Assembly (NCBI RefSeq): GCF_014207955.1
Contig: NZ_JACHLK010000002.1
Location: forward strand, 372,001-436,000
From: Acidovorax soli
GTDB taxonomy: Bacteria; Pseudomonadota; Gammaproteobacteria; Burkholderiales; Burkholderiaceae_C
Direction of reading: 5' to 3'
DNA length: 64,000 nucleotides
The notes beneath the pieces were generated by a model that saw nothing but the letters and a program-made list of their open reading frames with translations, did no database searches and was not told the DNA's origin. Below, one piece after another: positions 35,466 through 47,802 of the stretch. Position numbers and translations under genes: made by a program. Every line of letters begins with the position of its first letter. The first letter of the stretch is position 1.

Positions 35466-36660
35466 CATGCCCAAGAACGATCACCCCCTGCCCTACGCCG
35501 GCATCCGCGTGGTGGAGTTCACCCACATGGTGATGGGCCCCACCTGCGGCATGGTGCTGGCCGACCTGGGGGCCGAGGTCATCAAGGTCGAGCCCATCGA
35601 GGGCGACAGCACGCGCCACCTGCTGGGCTCGGGTGCGGGTTTCTTCCCCACCTTCAACCGCAACAAGAAGAGCATCGCGCTCGACCTGAAGAAGCCCGAG
35701 GGCATCCAGGCCGCGCTGCGCCTGATCGCCACGGCCGACATCGTGAGCGAGAACTTCAAGCCCGGCACCATGGCCAAGCTGGGGCTGGACTACGCTTCGC
35801 TCAAGAAGCTCAACCCGCGCCTCATCTACGTGAGCCACAAGGGCTTTCTGCCCGGCCCCTATGAGCAGCGCACGGCCCTGGACGAGGTGGTGCAGATGAT
35901 GGGCGGCCTGGCCTACATGACCGGGCGCCCCGGCGATCCGCTGCGCGCAGGCACCAGCGTCAACGACATCATGGGCGGCATGTTCGGTGCCATCGGCGCC
36001 ATGGCCGCGCTGCGCCAGCGCGAGCTGACCGGCGAGGGGTCTGAGGTGCAATCTGCGCTGTTCGAGAACAATGTCTTCCTGGTGGCGCAGCACATGATGC
36101 AGTTCGCCAGCACCGGCAAGGCGGCCAATCCCATGCCCAGCCGCATCTCGGCCTGGGCCATCTACGACGTGTTCACGGTGAAAGGCGGCGAGCAGATCTT
36201 CCTGGCCGCCGTGAGCGACAAGCAGTGGGCCATCTTCTGCGAGGCCCTGGGCCTCTCGGACCTGCTGGCCGACCCGCGCCTCAAGACGAACAACGACCGC
36301 GTGCAGGCGCGCGACTGGATGATGCCGCAGCTGCGCTCGCACCTGGCCGGGCGCAGCGCGGCGGAGCTCGCGGCCATCTTCGAGGCCAACGAGCTGCCCT
36401 TTGCCCCCATCACCAAGCCGCAGGAGCTGTTCGACGACCGGCACCTCAACGAAAGCGGGGGCCTGGCGCCCATCCGCCTGAACAACGGCACCGAGTCCAA
36501 GGTGCCGCTGTTGCCCCTGACCATCGGCGGCACACGCCCTGGCGTACGCCTGCAGCCGCCGGGCCCGGGCGAACACACGGACGCGCTGCTGCGCGAGCTG
36601 GGCTATACGGACGCCGATGTGGCGGCCCTGCGCGCCCAGGGCGCCGTCGCCGGCGGCTGA
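35458..36660 (+). CDS. CaiB/BaiF-family (class III) CoA-transferase
   Basis: A 400-residue family III CoA-transferase from the ATG at 35458 (MSDMPKNDHPLPYAGIRV), overlapping the lyase gene by 8 bases. Typical features are the opening VVEFTHMVMGPTCGMVLADLGAEVIKVEP, the NRNKKSIALDLKKPEG stretch, and the active-site region YEQRTALDEVVQMMGGLAYMTG containing the catalytic Asp. It moves CoA between carboxylic acids, so next to an HMG-CoA-lyase-like enzyme it probably makes the lyase substrate. Confidence 0.92.
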   Translation: MSDMPKNDHPLPYAGIRVVEFTHMVMGPTCGMVLADLGAEVIKVEPIEGDSTRHLLGSGAGFFPTFNRNKKSIALDLKKPEGIQAALRLIATADIVSENFKPGTMAKLGLDYASLKKLNPRLIYVSHKGFLPGPYEQRTALDEVVQMMGGLAYMTGRPGDPLRAGTSVNDIMGGMFGAIGAMAALRQRELTGEGSEVQSALFENNVFLVAQHMMQFASTGKAANPMPSRISAWAIYDVFTVKGGEQIFLAAVSDKQWAIFCEALGLSDLLADPRLKTNNDRVQARDWMMPQLRSHLAGRSAAELAAIFEANELPFAPITKPQELFDDRHLNESGGLAPIRLNNGTESKVPLLPLTIGGTRPGVRLQPPGPGEHTDALLRELGYTDADVAALRAQGAVAGG

Positions 36661-36768
36661 CGACCCGATCCCCTGCCCCTCCAGCCGGCCGCCAGGCGGC
36701 CTGGCTGGGCGCCGCTGTGCGCCATTCCCTGCCTGGGCCCCATTTCAACCACACCAAGGAGACACACC

Positions 36769-37746
36769 ATGCGTTCCACCAACCTTACCCGCCCCCTGGC
36801 CGCCGCGCTGGCACTGATCGCCAGCGGCGCCATCGCCCAGACCACCACCACCTGGCCCGACAAACCGGTGCGCCTGGTCGTGCCCTACTCTCCTTCGGGC
36901 ACCACCGACTATGCGGCGCGCCAGATCGCGCAGAAGCTCACCGAGCAGACCGGCAAGTCCTTCTACGTGGAGAACAAGGTGGGCGCCAGCGGCACCATCG
37001 GCTCCGACCTGGTGGCCAAGGCCGCGCCGGACGGCAGCACCTTCCTGATCAATGACACCACCTATGCCATGCTGCCGCACCTGTTCAAGAAGCTGCCCTG
37101 GGACCACGCCACCGGCCTGGTGCCGGTGACGCGCATCGTCGACACGCCGCTGGTCGTGGTGGTGGGGGCCAATTCGCCGTACAAGACCATGCAGGAGCTG
37201 CTCGATGCAGCCAGGAAGAACCCCGACAAGCTCACCTTCGGCTCGGGCGGCATGGGCAGCAGCTCGCACCTGGGAGGCGAACTGCTGCGCCAGCACGGCA
37301 AGATCGCGCTGACCCATGTGCCCTACAAGGGCGCGGGCGAGGCCATGCTGGGCGTGATCTCGGGCCAGGTGGACCTGGTGGTGACGGCGGCGCCCACGGC
37401 CATCCCGCAGGTCAAGGGCGGCAAGGGCCGGGCGCTGCTGGTGACCTCGCCGCAGCGCCTGGCGGCCCTGCCCGATGCGCCGACCAGCGCGCAGCTGGGC
37501 CTGCAGGGCTTCACGGCCACCAACTGGTTCGGCATCGCTGCGCCCAAGGGCACGCCCCAGGCCATCATCGACAAGATGCAGGCCGAGGTGAAAAAGGCCG
37601 TGGAATCGCCCGATCTGGCCAAGCGCTTTGCCGACCAGGGGGCGGATGTGGGCGCCATGGCGCCGGCCGACTTCCAGAAGTACGTGCGCAGCCAGACCGA
37701 AGATTGGGGCCGCGTCATCAAGGCCGCCGGCGTGCAGGCCGAATAA
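36769..37746 (+). CDS. tripartite tricarboxylate transporter substrate-binding protein (Bug family)
   Basis: A 325-residue periplasmic binding protein with a signal peptide (MRSTNLTRPLAAALALIASGAIAQ). Mature-part signatures: WPDKPVRLVVPYSPSGTTD, NKVGASGTIGSDLVAKAAPDG, and HVPYKGAGEAMLGVISGQVDL. Bug proteins are hugely expanded in Comamonadaceae and Bordetella and bind small organic acids, often without a dedicated membrane partner; none is encoded here. It lies 108 bases after the CoA-transferase and 26 before the SMP-30 gene, which suggests it captures the acid used by this cluster. Confidence 0.92.
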   Translation: MRSTNLTRPLAAALALIASGAIAQTTTTWPDKPVRLVVPYSPSGTTDYAARQIAQKLTEQTGKSFYVENKVGASGTIGSDLVAKAAPDGSTFLINDTTYAMLPHLFKKLPWDHATGLVPVTRIVDTPLVVVVGANSPYKTMQELLDAARKNPDKLTFGSGGMGSSSHLGGELLRQHGKIALTHVPYKGAGEAMLGVISGQVDLVVTAAPTAIPQVKGGKGRALLVTSPQRLAALPDAPTSAQLGLQGFTATNWFGIAAPKGTPQAIIDKMQAEVKKAVESPDLAKRFADQGADVGAMAPADFQKYVRSQTEDWGRVIKAAGVQAE

Positions 37747-37772
37747 TCCCCGTCCAAGGAGCAAACCCCGCC

Positions 37773-38705
37773 ATGTGGAACCTGAGTTTTACCCCGCCCG
37801 AGGTGATCGAGGCGAGCGTGCTGACCCGCCTGCCCGACGCCATGCGCCAGCCGCGCCGCACCGAGTGGGTGGACGCCAACAAGCCCGGCCATGTCATGGA
37901 CAGCTTTCTCGAAGGCCCGGTGTTCGACGGCCAGGGCAACCTGTACGTGACCGATATCCCCTATGGCCGCATTTTCCGCATCACGCCCGGCGGCCAGTGG
38001 CAGCTGGTGGTGCAGTACGACGGCTGGCCCAACGGCATGGCCCCGCACGCCGACGGCAGCCTGTGGATCGCCGACTACCGGCGCGGCATCCTGCGGCTGG
38101 ACCCGGCCAGCGGCGAGCCGCCGACGCCCGTGCTGGCGCACCGCAACAGCGAGTCGTTCAAGGGGGTGAACGATCTGACCTTCGACGCCGCGGGCAACCT
38201 GTATTTCACCGACCAGGGGCAGACGGGCATGCACGACCCCACGGGCCGGGTCTACCGCTACACGCGTGGCGGCCGGCTCGACCTGCTGCTGGCCAACGCG
38301 CCCAGCCCCAACGGCCTGGCGCTCAGTGCCGATGGCGGTGCCCTCTTCGTGGCCGTGACGCGCGGCAACCAGGTGTGGCGCGCGCCGCTGCTGCCCGACG
38401 GCAGCATCTCCAAGATGGGGGCGCTGCAGACCTTCTTTGGCACCAGCGGGCCCGATGGCCTCGCGGCCACGGCCGATGGGGGTGTGGTCGTGGCCCATGC
38501 CAGCCTGGGCGGTGCCTTCGTGCTCAATGCGCGCGGCGAGGTGACCCACTTCGTGCGCAGCCCCGTGGGCGCCACAGTGACCAATATCGCCTTTCGGCCC
38601 GGAACCGCCGAGCTGGTGATGACGGAGTCGTCCAGCGGCAGTGTGCTGCGCGCCCTGCTCCCGGTGCCCGGTGTGGCCCTTGGAGGACATTTCTTGAGTG
38701 CATGA
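37773..38705 (+). CDS. SMP-30/gluconolactonase/LRE-family protein
   Basis: A 310-residue six-bladed beta-propeller from the ATG at 37773 (MWNLSFTPPEVIEASV), with AAGGAG upstream. The family pattern is clear: FLEGPVFDGQGNLYVTDIPYGRIFRI (metal-binding Glu), GWPNGMAPHADGSLWIADY, and KGVNDLTFDAAGNLYFTD with Asn and Asp metal ligands. It would hydrolyse a lactone. It closes the presumed acid-catabolic operon and has no signal peptide. A promoter-like TATAAC follows near 38720. Confidence 0.88.
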   Translation: MWNLSFTPPEVIEASVLTRLPDAMRQPRRTEWVDANKPGHVMDSFLEGPVFDGQGNLYVTDIPYGRIFRITPGGQWQLVVQYDGWPNGMAPHADGSLWIADYRRGILRLDPASGEPPTPVLAHRNSESFKGVNDLTFDAAGNLYFTDQGQTGMHDPTGRVYRYTRGGRLDLLLANAPSPNGLALSADGGALFVAVTRGNQVWRAPLLPDGSISKMGALQTFFGTSGPDGLAATADGGVVVAHASLGGAFVLNARGEVTHFVRSPVGATVTNIAFRPGTAELVMTESSSGSVLRALLPVPGVALGGHFLSA

Positions 38706-38769
38706 ATCCGCGCCGGCTGTTATAACTCCCCCCAGAACCGGCCGCCAAGGCCGGCGAGGGGGAAACAGC

Positions 38770-39303
38770 ATGACCGATGCGAAGGGGGCCAATGGCCCGT
38801 TGTCACGCCTGGCCGCAGGCGTTGTGGTGGCGGCGTGCGCCTTTTTGCCGGTACAGGCGCAGCAGGCGCTGGACCAGCCCGCCGGGCCTGTGGTGCTGAC
38901 CATCCAGGGCGGCGTGGGCCGCACCAACCAGGGCGACCGGGCCCAGTTCGACATGAAGATGCTCGAAAAGCTGCCCCAGAAGAGCTTCACCACCCAGACC
39001 CCCTGGTACCCCCAGCCCGTGAGCTTCACCGGGCCGCTGCTGCGTGACGTGCTGGCGGCGGCAGGTGCCAAGGGCAGCAAGATCACCGCGGTGGCGCTCA
39101 ACGACTACAAGACCGAGATCCCCTTCGAGGACGCCACGCGCCACGAGGTGATCGTGGCCCGGCTCATGAACGACCGCCCCATGCCCGTGCGCGAGAAGGG
39201 GCCCCTCTTCATCGTCTACCCCTTCGATACCAAGGCCGAGTTGCGCACCGAGCTCTACTACAACCGGTCGGCCTGGCAGTTGCGCACCCTGCAGGTCAAG
39301 TGA
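38770..39303 (+). CDS. periplasmic SUOX-fold (oxidoreductase molybdopterin-binding-like) protein without metal-ligand Cys
   Basis: A 177-residue exported protein from the ATG at 38770 (MTDAKGANGPLSRLAAGVVV), with GGGGGAA upstream and a signal peptide ending near VQAQ. The mature part is a single domain of the sulfite-oxidase molybdopterin-binding fold (FDMKMLEKLPQKSF, VSFTGPLLRDVLAAAGA, ALNDYKTEIPFED, KGPLFIVYPFD, RSAWQLRTLQVK). Its only cysteine is in the signal peptide, so the Cys that binds molybdenum in real oxidases is missing. It is followed 18 bases later by a hybrid histidine kinase. A role as a binding or sensing partner of that kinase is my inference. Confidence 0.78.
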   Translation: MTDAKGANGPLSRLAAGVVVAACAFLPVQAQQALDQPAGPVVLTIQGGVGRTNQGDRAQFDMKMLEKLPQKSFTTQTPWYPQPVSFTGPLLRDVLAAAGAKGSKITAVALNDYKTEIPFEDATRHEVIVARLMNDRPMPVREKGPLFIVYPFDTKAELRTELYYNRSAWQLRTLQVK

Positions 39304-39321
39304 CGAGCCGGCGGGGTGTCC

Positions 39322-43544
<4,223 letters not shown>

Positions 43545-43552
43545 ACCCACCC

Positions 43553-44482
43553 ATGCACCCTTCCAAGACCACCGTGCTGCTGGCCGAAGGCGCCAGCGCC
43601 ATGCGCCAGGCCCTGGCCAGCCAGTTGCAGAGCTTTGGCTTCGGCCAGGTGCTGCAGGCGCGCGACGGCACGCGCGCCCTGCAACTGCTGCGCGCCGAAC
43701 CCGTGCATGTGGTGATCTGCGACATGGACATGCAGGGCATGGACGGCCTCGCACTGCTCGAAGCCATGCGCACCGACCCGAAACTGGCCGGCCTGCCCTT
43801 CATGCTGATGTCGGGCGGGCTGGACCGCGACTCGGCCGCCCGGGCCATTCGCCTGGGCATCGGCGACCTGCTGGTCAAGCCCTTCACGGTGCGCCGCCTC
43901 ATCGAGCGCATGCAGCGCGTGCTGCAGCGGCCCTCCTCCGCGGCGGCCTTGCCCGGCGGCGCCCCGCCGGACCTGCCGCCCCTGGAACCTGTGCCCGAAC
44001 CCGAGCGCGCCACCATCCTGGTGGTGGACGACACGCCCGAAAACCTGCAACTGCTGGCCGGCCTGTTCCGCGACCGCTTCAAGGTCAAGATCGCGCACAA
44101 CGGCGAGAAGGCCCTGGCCATCTGCCAGTCCGACGCACCGCCAGACCTGATCCTGCTGGACGTGATGATGCCCGGCATGGACGGCTTCGAGGTGGCGCGC
44201 CGCTTGCGCGAGCACCACGCCTCGGAATGCACGCCCATCATCTTCGTCACCGCGATGACGGATGACGCCTCGCGCCACCAGGGCCTGAGCCTGGGCGCCA
44301 TCGACTATGTCTTCAAGCCCATCGATCCGGAACTGCTCCAGCTGCGCGTGAGCAACCTGATGGTCTACGTGGAGCACCGCAAGCAGTTGCAGAGGGATTT
44401 TGACCAGTTGCAGGAGAACAGCCGGTTGCAGGCGGAGGTGGAGCGCTTGCAGGTAGAGGTCAAAACCCTGCGGGGTGGGTGA
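43553..44482 (+). CDS. double-receiver response regulator without output domain
   Basis: A 309-residue protein with two receiver domains and a C-terminal coiled coil. REC1 (~5-125) has VLLAEGASAM where an acidic pair is expected (Glu-Gly), but keeps the Asp in ICDMDMQGMDG and the Lys in LLVKPFTVRRL, so its phosphorylation chemistry may be altered. REC2 (~152-270) is canonical (LVVDDTPENL, LLDVMMPGMDG, YVFKPIDPELL). The last ~35 residues (RDFDQLQENSRLQAEVERLQ) are a coiled coil for dimerisation. With no DNA-binding or enzyme domain, it may act as a phosphate sink or connector. It ends the signalling operon. Confidence 0.9.
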   Translation: MHPSKTTVLLAEGASAMRQALASQLQSFGFGQVLQARDGTRALQLLRAEPVHVVICDMDMQGMDGLALLEAMRTDPKLAGLPFMLMSGGLDRDSAARAIRLGIGDLLVKPFTVRRLIERMQRVLQRPSSAAALPGGAPPDLPPLEPVPEPERATILVVDDTPENLQLLAGLFRDRFKVKIAHNGEKALAICQSDAPPDLILLDVMMPGMDGFEVARRLREHHASECTPIIFVTAMTDDASRHQGLSLGAIDYVFKPIDPELLQLRVSNLMVYVEHRKQLQRDFDQLQENSRLQAEVERLQVEVKTLRGG

Positions 44483-44601
44483 ATTGGGCAGGTTGGAGGA
44501 AAGCTCCGGCCTGGTCAAAAGCAGAAGCAGGCCCCTTCCCTAGGGCACTGCACTACAGCCTACGGCGCTGGAGGGCGCTCACTATGTAGCATTGCCGCGC
44601 A

Positions 44602-45252
44602 TCATGTCACAGGGCACGCTCCGGAGCGCAGAAAAAGCTCTTTACTTTTTTGTGGGTCTTTGGGAGTGCAACTTCCAAATTGATAATGGTATGCCAACCT
44701 CCTGGCGGCACAGCTGTTGGTTTGATTGCTTACAAGCAATTCATTTTCGATGGCCTTTTTCAGGGTTGCGACAGCTGCTCTGCATGTTGGGCTGTCTTTA
44801 TCGTATGTGGGAGCGGAATCTCGAAATAGTTTTATTGCGAAATCAACCTGATATCTGGCAAGTCTCTCAACTGGAATTGGACCAGTTGCGGGAAGATTTA
44901 TCAAGTCCTTTAGATGTATTTCCCCCTCATGACCCCTTGCCGCTAGTGCTCTGCAATAATATCCATTTTTAAGATTTTCGCAGCCCCGGTCTAGTTTTCC
45001 GGTTTTCCAGGTTTCGTATAAAAATGCCGTGGCTAGCTGTTGACGCGCAATCCAATCATCCTGCTGCGCGCGCTTAACAATTTCATCAATTTCCTCCTTC
45101 GTTGGTGGGTCTTTCGGATCAGGTAGTTCTAAAATGAGCCAATCTACATGCCAGGATGGAATGGCGTTGGCGGATTGAATTTTTAAAGAAAATGCCGCAA
45201 AAAAAGTAATTATCAGAAAAACTGGAAAGCTTGACAAAGACCGCTTTTTCAT
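44602..45252 (-). CDS. secreted Sel1-like protein, candidate immunity protein
   Basis: A 216-residue protein with a signal peptide (MKKRSLSSFPVFLIITFFAA, cleaved near SANA). The mature part is helical: PTKEEIDEIVKRAQQDDWIARQQLATAFLYE and AARRLAYHYQFGSC look like degenerate Sel1/TPR-like helical pairs, and it has six cysteines. The coding DNA is clearly more AT-rich than the flanking kilobases, which suggests acquisition. Such exported Sel1-like proteins are often found next to secreted toxins as immunity factors; here an RTX C-terminal fragment lies 1 kb away. The immunity role is inference. Confidence 0.6.
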   Translation of the reverse strand: MKKRSLSSFPVFLIITFFAAFSLKIQSANAIPSWHVDWLILELPDPKDPPTKEEIDEIVKRAQQDDWIARQQLATAFLYETWKTGKLDRGCENLKNGYYCRALAARGHEGEIHLKDLINLPATGPIPVERLARYQVDFAIKLFRDSAPTYDKDSPTCRAAVATLKKAIENELLVSNQTNSCAARRLAYHYQFGSCTPKDPQKSKELFLRSGACPVT

Positions 45253-45540
45253 ATTTTCAAGTGGGTTTGATTGTCACTGTAGATTTTTAAAGTCTGGGCC
45301 TAAGCCCAGTTGGGCGAAATGACAGCAGTGAGCAGCGCTGGCGCACAGCACAGGGGCCGGGTCTTGTCTTTTGCCTGCAATGGTCTTGCCATTTCCAGAA
45401 CCTCCGCATACTGACGAATCAGTTTGATGATGAAGGGGCGTTTCAACGGCTTGGCGGGAAATGCAAGACCTGCCCCCTCCGCTCGCGCTCGCGAGCATCT
45501 GGGGGGATTCCATACCATGAAAAATAACGGTGCTGTCCCG
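45253..45540. other. intergenic stretch without a confident gene
   Basis: Between two AT-rich leftward genes lies a patch of mixed composition. A leftward frame reads through the whole stretch (ending AKDKTRPLCCAPALLTAVISP), but it has no plausible start and overlaps the neighbouring gene. It reads like a leftover of an interspersed repeat or transposon end rather than a gene. I could not identify it. Confidence 0.3.
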
Positions 45541-46182
45541 CTATGACTTCGCACCTCCGTTTTTACTGCAGGGTAAATATTTTGCCTCGATAAAACCAAG
45601 CTGAAGCGCAATTTTATGAATATCATTGTATTCAATAATATTTCGCGGGGCTCCATCCCGCCAGTTTGGTCCACGTGAAATGTAATAAAACTCATTCAGA
45701 AAAGCTCCTGCATTGCCGATATATTGTGTGGGTGGCTCCAGAAAGAGTACAACCTCGGCTCCTGCAAGATTTTCATAGTGGTTTTTGTATTGCTCACTCC
45801 CCCTGAGATGATGCGTGGATGCGTAGATCTTCTTTAAATTGCAAGATTTGATTGCAGCCAAGGTGAATTTGTCTGATCTTGCCATTCGAAGTCGGGCATT
45901 TTCAACCTCCAAAAAAGTGTAATCTGAATGTTCGTTCGCTTGCTCAAATTTCAAATCTTTGGTGCTGATGTCTGAAGCGGGATCTTTCAGTTTATTTTCC
46001 AGCCACGACGGCATTGCTACTGTTTTTTTGATGGTTCCAGTAAATATCAATTGTCCAAATATTGAAATGTAACTATTCAGCGAGAGTGGCTCCGGAATTG
46101 GCGTTGTTGCAAGTGCGGGAAAGCCGAATGCGCCTGCGGCTGAAATAAGAATATTTCTTCTATGTATTGAGGAATTATTCAT
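45541..46182 (-). CDS. hypothetical protein with Tat-like signal
   Basis: A 213-residue protein starting MNNSSIHRRNILISAAGAFG, with a twin-arginine-like RRNIL followed by a short hydrophobic stretch and an ALATT cleavage region. It has a mixed alpha/beta composition: a strand and loop region (GQLIFTGTIKKTVAMPSW), then ENARLRMARSDKFTLAAIKSC and LAGAEVVLFLEPP. I do not recognise a family. The DNA is AT-rich, like its neighbours. It lies between the RTX fragment and a Sel1-like secreted protein, so it may belong to the same acquired toxin/immunity cargo. Confidence 0.55.
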   Translation of the reverse strand: MNNSSIHRRNILISAAGAFGFPALATTPIPEPLSLNSYISIFGQLIFTGTIKKTVAMPSWLENKLKDPASDISTKDLKFEQANEHSDYTFLEVENARLRMARSDKFTLAAIKSCNLKKIYASTHHLRGSEQYKNHYENLAGAEVVLFLEPPTQYIGNAGAFLNEFYYISRGPNWRDGAPRNIIEYNDIHKIALQLGFIEAKYLPCSKNGGAKS

Positions 46183-46263
46183 AATAATTTATTTCTGTAT
46201 GAGGCGATATATTTAATGCAGTAGAGGTTGTAACGTCGATCAGACTCAAATTCGGCTTAAAAA

Positions 46264-46560
46264 TTAACCCCAATTGGCAGCGATGACGGGATTGAGAGCT
46301 ATCTGGTAATTGGCGCTCAAGGTCGTCTGTCCTTTGAACTGCGGCGAGAGCCCGGCTATCGCGGCCCTCAAGGACTGCACCTTCGTGTCCGCCAGCACCT
46401 TGCGACTGGCCCAGATCTGCTCGACGTGCGGTGCCGTGCCCAGGTACCAGTCCTTGATACAGGCTTTGTCGCTGGTACCGATCACGCTCACCTCCAGGTT
46501 GTTGCTCGACTTGACCAGCCAACACTGGTCATGGCGAATGCTCGACCTCCACTTCGGAGG
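46264..46560 (-). pseudogene. orphan C-terminal fragment of RTX/haemolysin-type calcium-binding protein
   Basis: An open segment of 98 codons with no convincing start (a TGA lies just before it). The text SSNNLEVSVIGTSDKACIKD, then WYLGTAPHVEQIWAS, and the ending GQTTLSANYQIALNPVIAAN followed by WG, match my memory of the extreme C-terminus of large haemolysin-type calcium-binding (RTX-repeat) proteins: the 'NNLEVSVIGTSDKVTIKDWYLG..YHVEQI' haemolysin-related domain and its tail. None of the nonapeptide repeats or N-terminal domains is present. The upstream edge falls at a hairpin (46544-46562), which looks like a recombination scar. Confidence 0.65.
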
Positions 46561-46562
46561 TC
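46544..46562 (+). terminator. hairpin followed by T-rich tract at the RTX-fragment boundary
   Basis: A perfect 7-bp stem (GACCTCC / GGAGGTC) with loop ACTTC, followed on the plus strand by ATTTATTTTTCTT. It has the form of a rightward terminator, yet no rightward gene ends here. It coincides with the point where the leftward RTX-like frame loses family resemblance. Confidence 0.45.
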
Positions 46563-46581
46563 ATTTATTTTTCTTGAATAG

Positions 46582-47439
46582 TTACTTGGAATTCTTGACC
46601 TGAACGGGAAATACACCTTCTATCTGAACTGCTGCTCTGGATTTTTTTGAGCGATCGCTCCAATAGTCAGACATGGCCTTGGATGGCGCAACACCCAGTC
46701 CTTCGCGATACAGCTTCGCAAGTGATGTTTTAGCACCTATGGAGCAAGTTCTGGGTGCTGCCATGGAGCACCAATAAAAGGCTTGTGCATCGTCTTTTTT
46801 CTCTACGCCCGGGAATTCGCGCAATTCTTTGTCGTGAGCCTTGCACAACCACTCTGCAGCAGCAGGATTGCCGCCGCGCGCAGCAATCTCCGCCCATTTT
46901 GGTATGTCGGTGAGTTTCAGGATGGGGTGGTCTCCGTGGGCGCGATAATCCCAGCGGCCCCGCCCCATTTCCATTAGCCAAGTGGCAGCCTGGGGCTCAC
47001 CCGCCTCTGCCGCATCGATCACCGGCTGCAATAACTCCTTGAGAAGGGGTACGCTGATTGGTTTGCGTGGACCATCGGGGTCTTCAGGATCGATGGGTTC
47101 TGTCTTCCATCGCTCATCCAAAATGTAGGAATAATAGGCTGCTGCGCCCTTGGATCCGTTGGCAATCGCTTTGTCAAGCCATGCAAGGCGCTCACCCTTG
47201 TCCTGTGTGGCTATGCCCATGAAGTATTGGGCATCGACATTACCCATCTTTGCCAGGGCCTCTTGCCGGTCGATTTGCTCAGGAGGCATTGGCCGAATGA
47301 AACCGCTGCGCTCCCATTCAATTTCGCAAGGCGTTGGAATGTACATGACGCCACTTGAGCCAAATGCACCGATGTGCATCGTAAAAAATACTAGCGTAGC
47401 GGACTGGGCCAGATTCGGGAGTCGTATATTTATTTTCAT
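46582..47439 (-). CDS. secreted Sel1-repeat protein, candidate immunity protein
   Basis: A 285-residue protein with an N-terminal hydrophobic signal (LPNLAQSATLVFFTMHIGAF). Sel1-like repeats cover most of the mature part: EALAKMGNVDAQYFMGIAT, LLQPVIDAAEAGEPQAATWLME, KWAEIAARGGNPAAAEWLCK and AKTSLAKLYREGLGVAPSKAM. Sel1 repeats mediate protein-protein contact. Exported Sel1 proteins directly upstream of an RTX-type toxin fragment suggest an immunity or adaptor role, but this is inference. It is the first of the leftward genes of the AT-rich island. Confidence 0.7.
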   Translation of the reverse strand: MKINIRLPNLAQSATLVFFTMHIGAFGSSGVMYIPTPCEIEWERSGFIRPMPPEQIDRQEALAKMGNVDAQYFMGIATQDKGERLAWLDKAIANGSKGAAAYYSYILDERWKTEPIDPEDPDGPRKPISVPLLKELLQPVIDAAEAGEPQAATWLMEMGRGRWDYRAHGDHPILKLTDIPKWAEIAARGGNPAAAEWLCKAHDKELREFPGVEKKDDAQAFYWCSMAAPRTCSIGAKTSLAKLYREGLGVAPSKAMSDYWSDRSKKSRAAVQIEGVFPVQVKNSK

Positions 47440-47802
47440 GGTCCAGATCCTGTCCGAGGCTTACAAAGCCGCTGGCTTGTTTTCGGGGTCACCTCGCCTC
47501 GCACGCTGGCACCGTCGGGAACGAAGACCTTCGGGGGCGCGCTTCAGTGACCACTCTGCCCTGGGGTTGCTACACGGTCCCGGCCAAGGTGGCGGCAGGT
47601 GGTTGCTCGGTGCTGATAGTTCTGGTGCATCGGGCTGGGCAGCAGCTCTCCCTCACGGCCGCGCGCGCCGACCTCGAACTTCGTGCATCCTCATCTTCAG
47701 CATTTGCTGTTTGTTGAAGAGGGATGCTATCTGTTTAAGTAATCTTGCGGCGGCACCTGGGCCCACCCAAATGGGTGAGCTTTGCCATTCGTTCAGCAGG
47801 CC
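47440..47802. other. 363-base stretch without a confident gene
   Basis: GC content rises again here toward bioB. A leftward frame read from the bioB side (GCTKFEVGARGREGELLPSP...) meets a stop and then continues in the same frame as SAPPKVFVPDGASVRGEVTP, as if an old coding sequence had been interrupted. I could not identify it. No terminator or repeat is obvious. Confidence 0.3.

Noticed and set aside
38770-39303. Calling this gene an active molybdoenzyme (MsrP/YedY-like)
   Set aside because: The mature protein contains no cysteine to ligate molybdenum, and no membrane partner like MsrQ is encoded nearby.
44592-44972. A 126-codon plus-strand frame in the AT-rich island
   Set aside because: It lies wholly opposite the Sel1-like secreted protein, which has a proper signal peptide. 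No ribosome-binding site and no motif.
44483-47800. An intact insertion sequence or prophage as the source of the AT-rich island
   Set aside because: No transposase, integrase or flanking direct repeats could be found; only composition and gene content suggest transfer.
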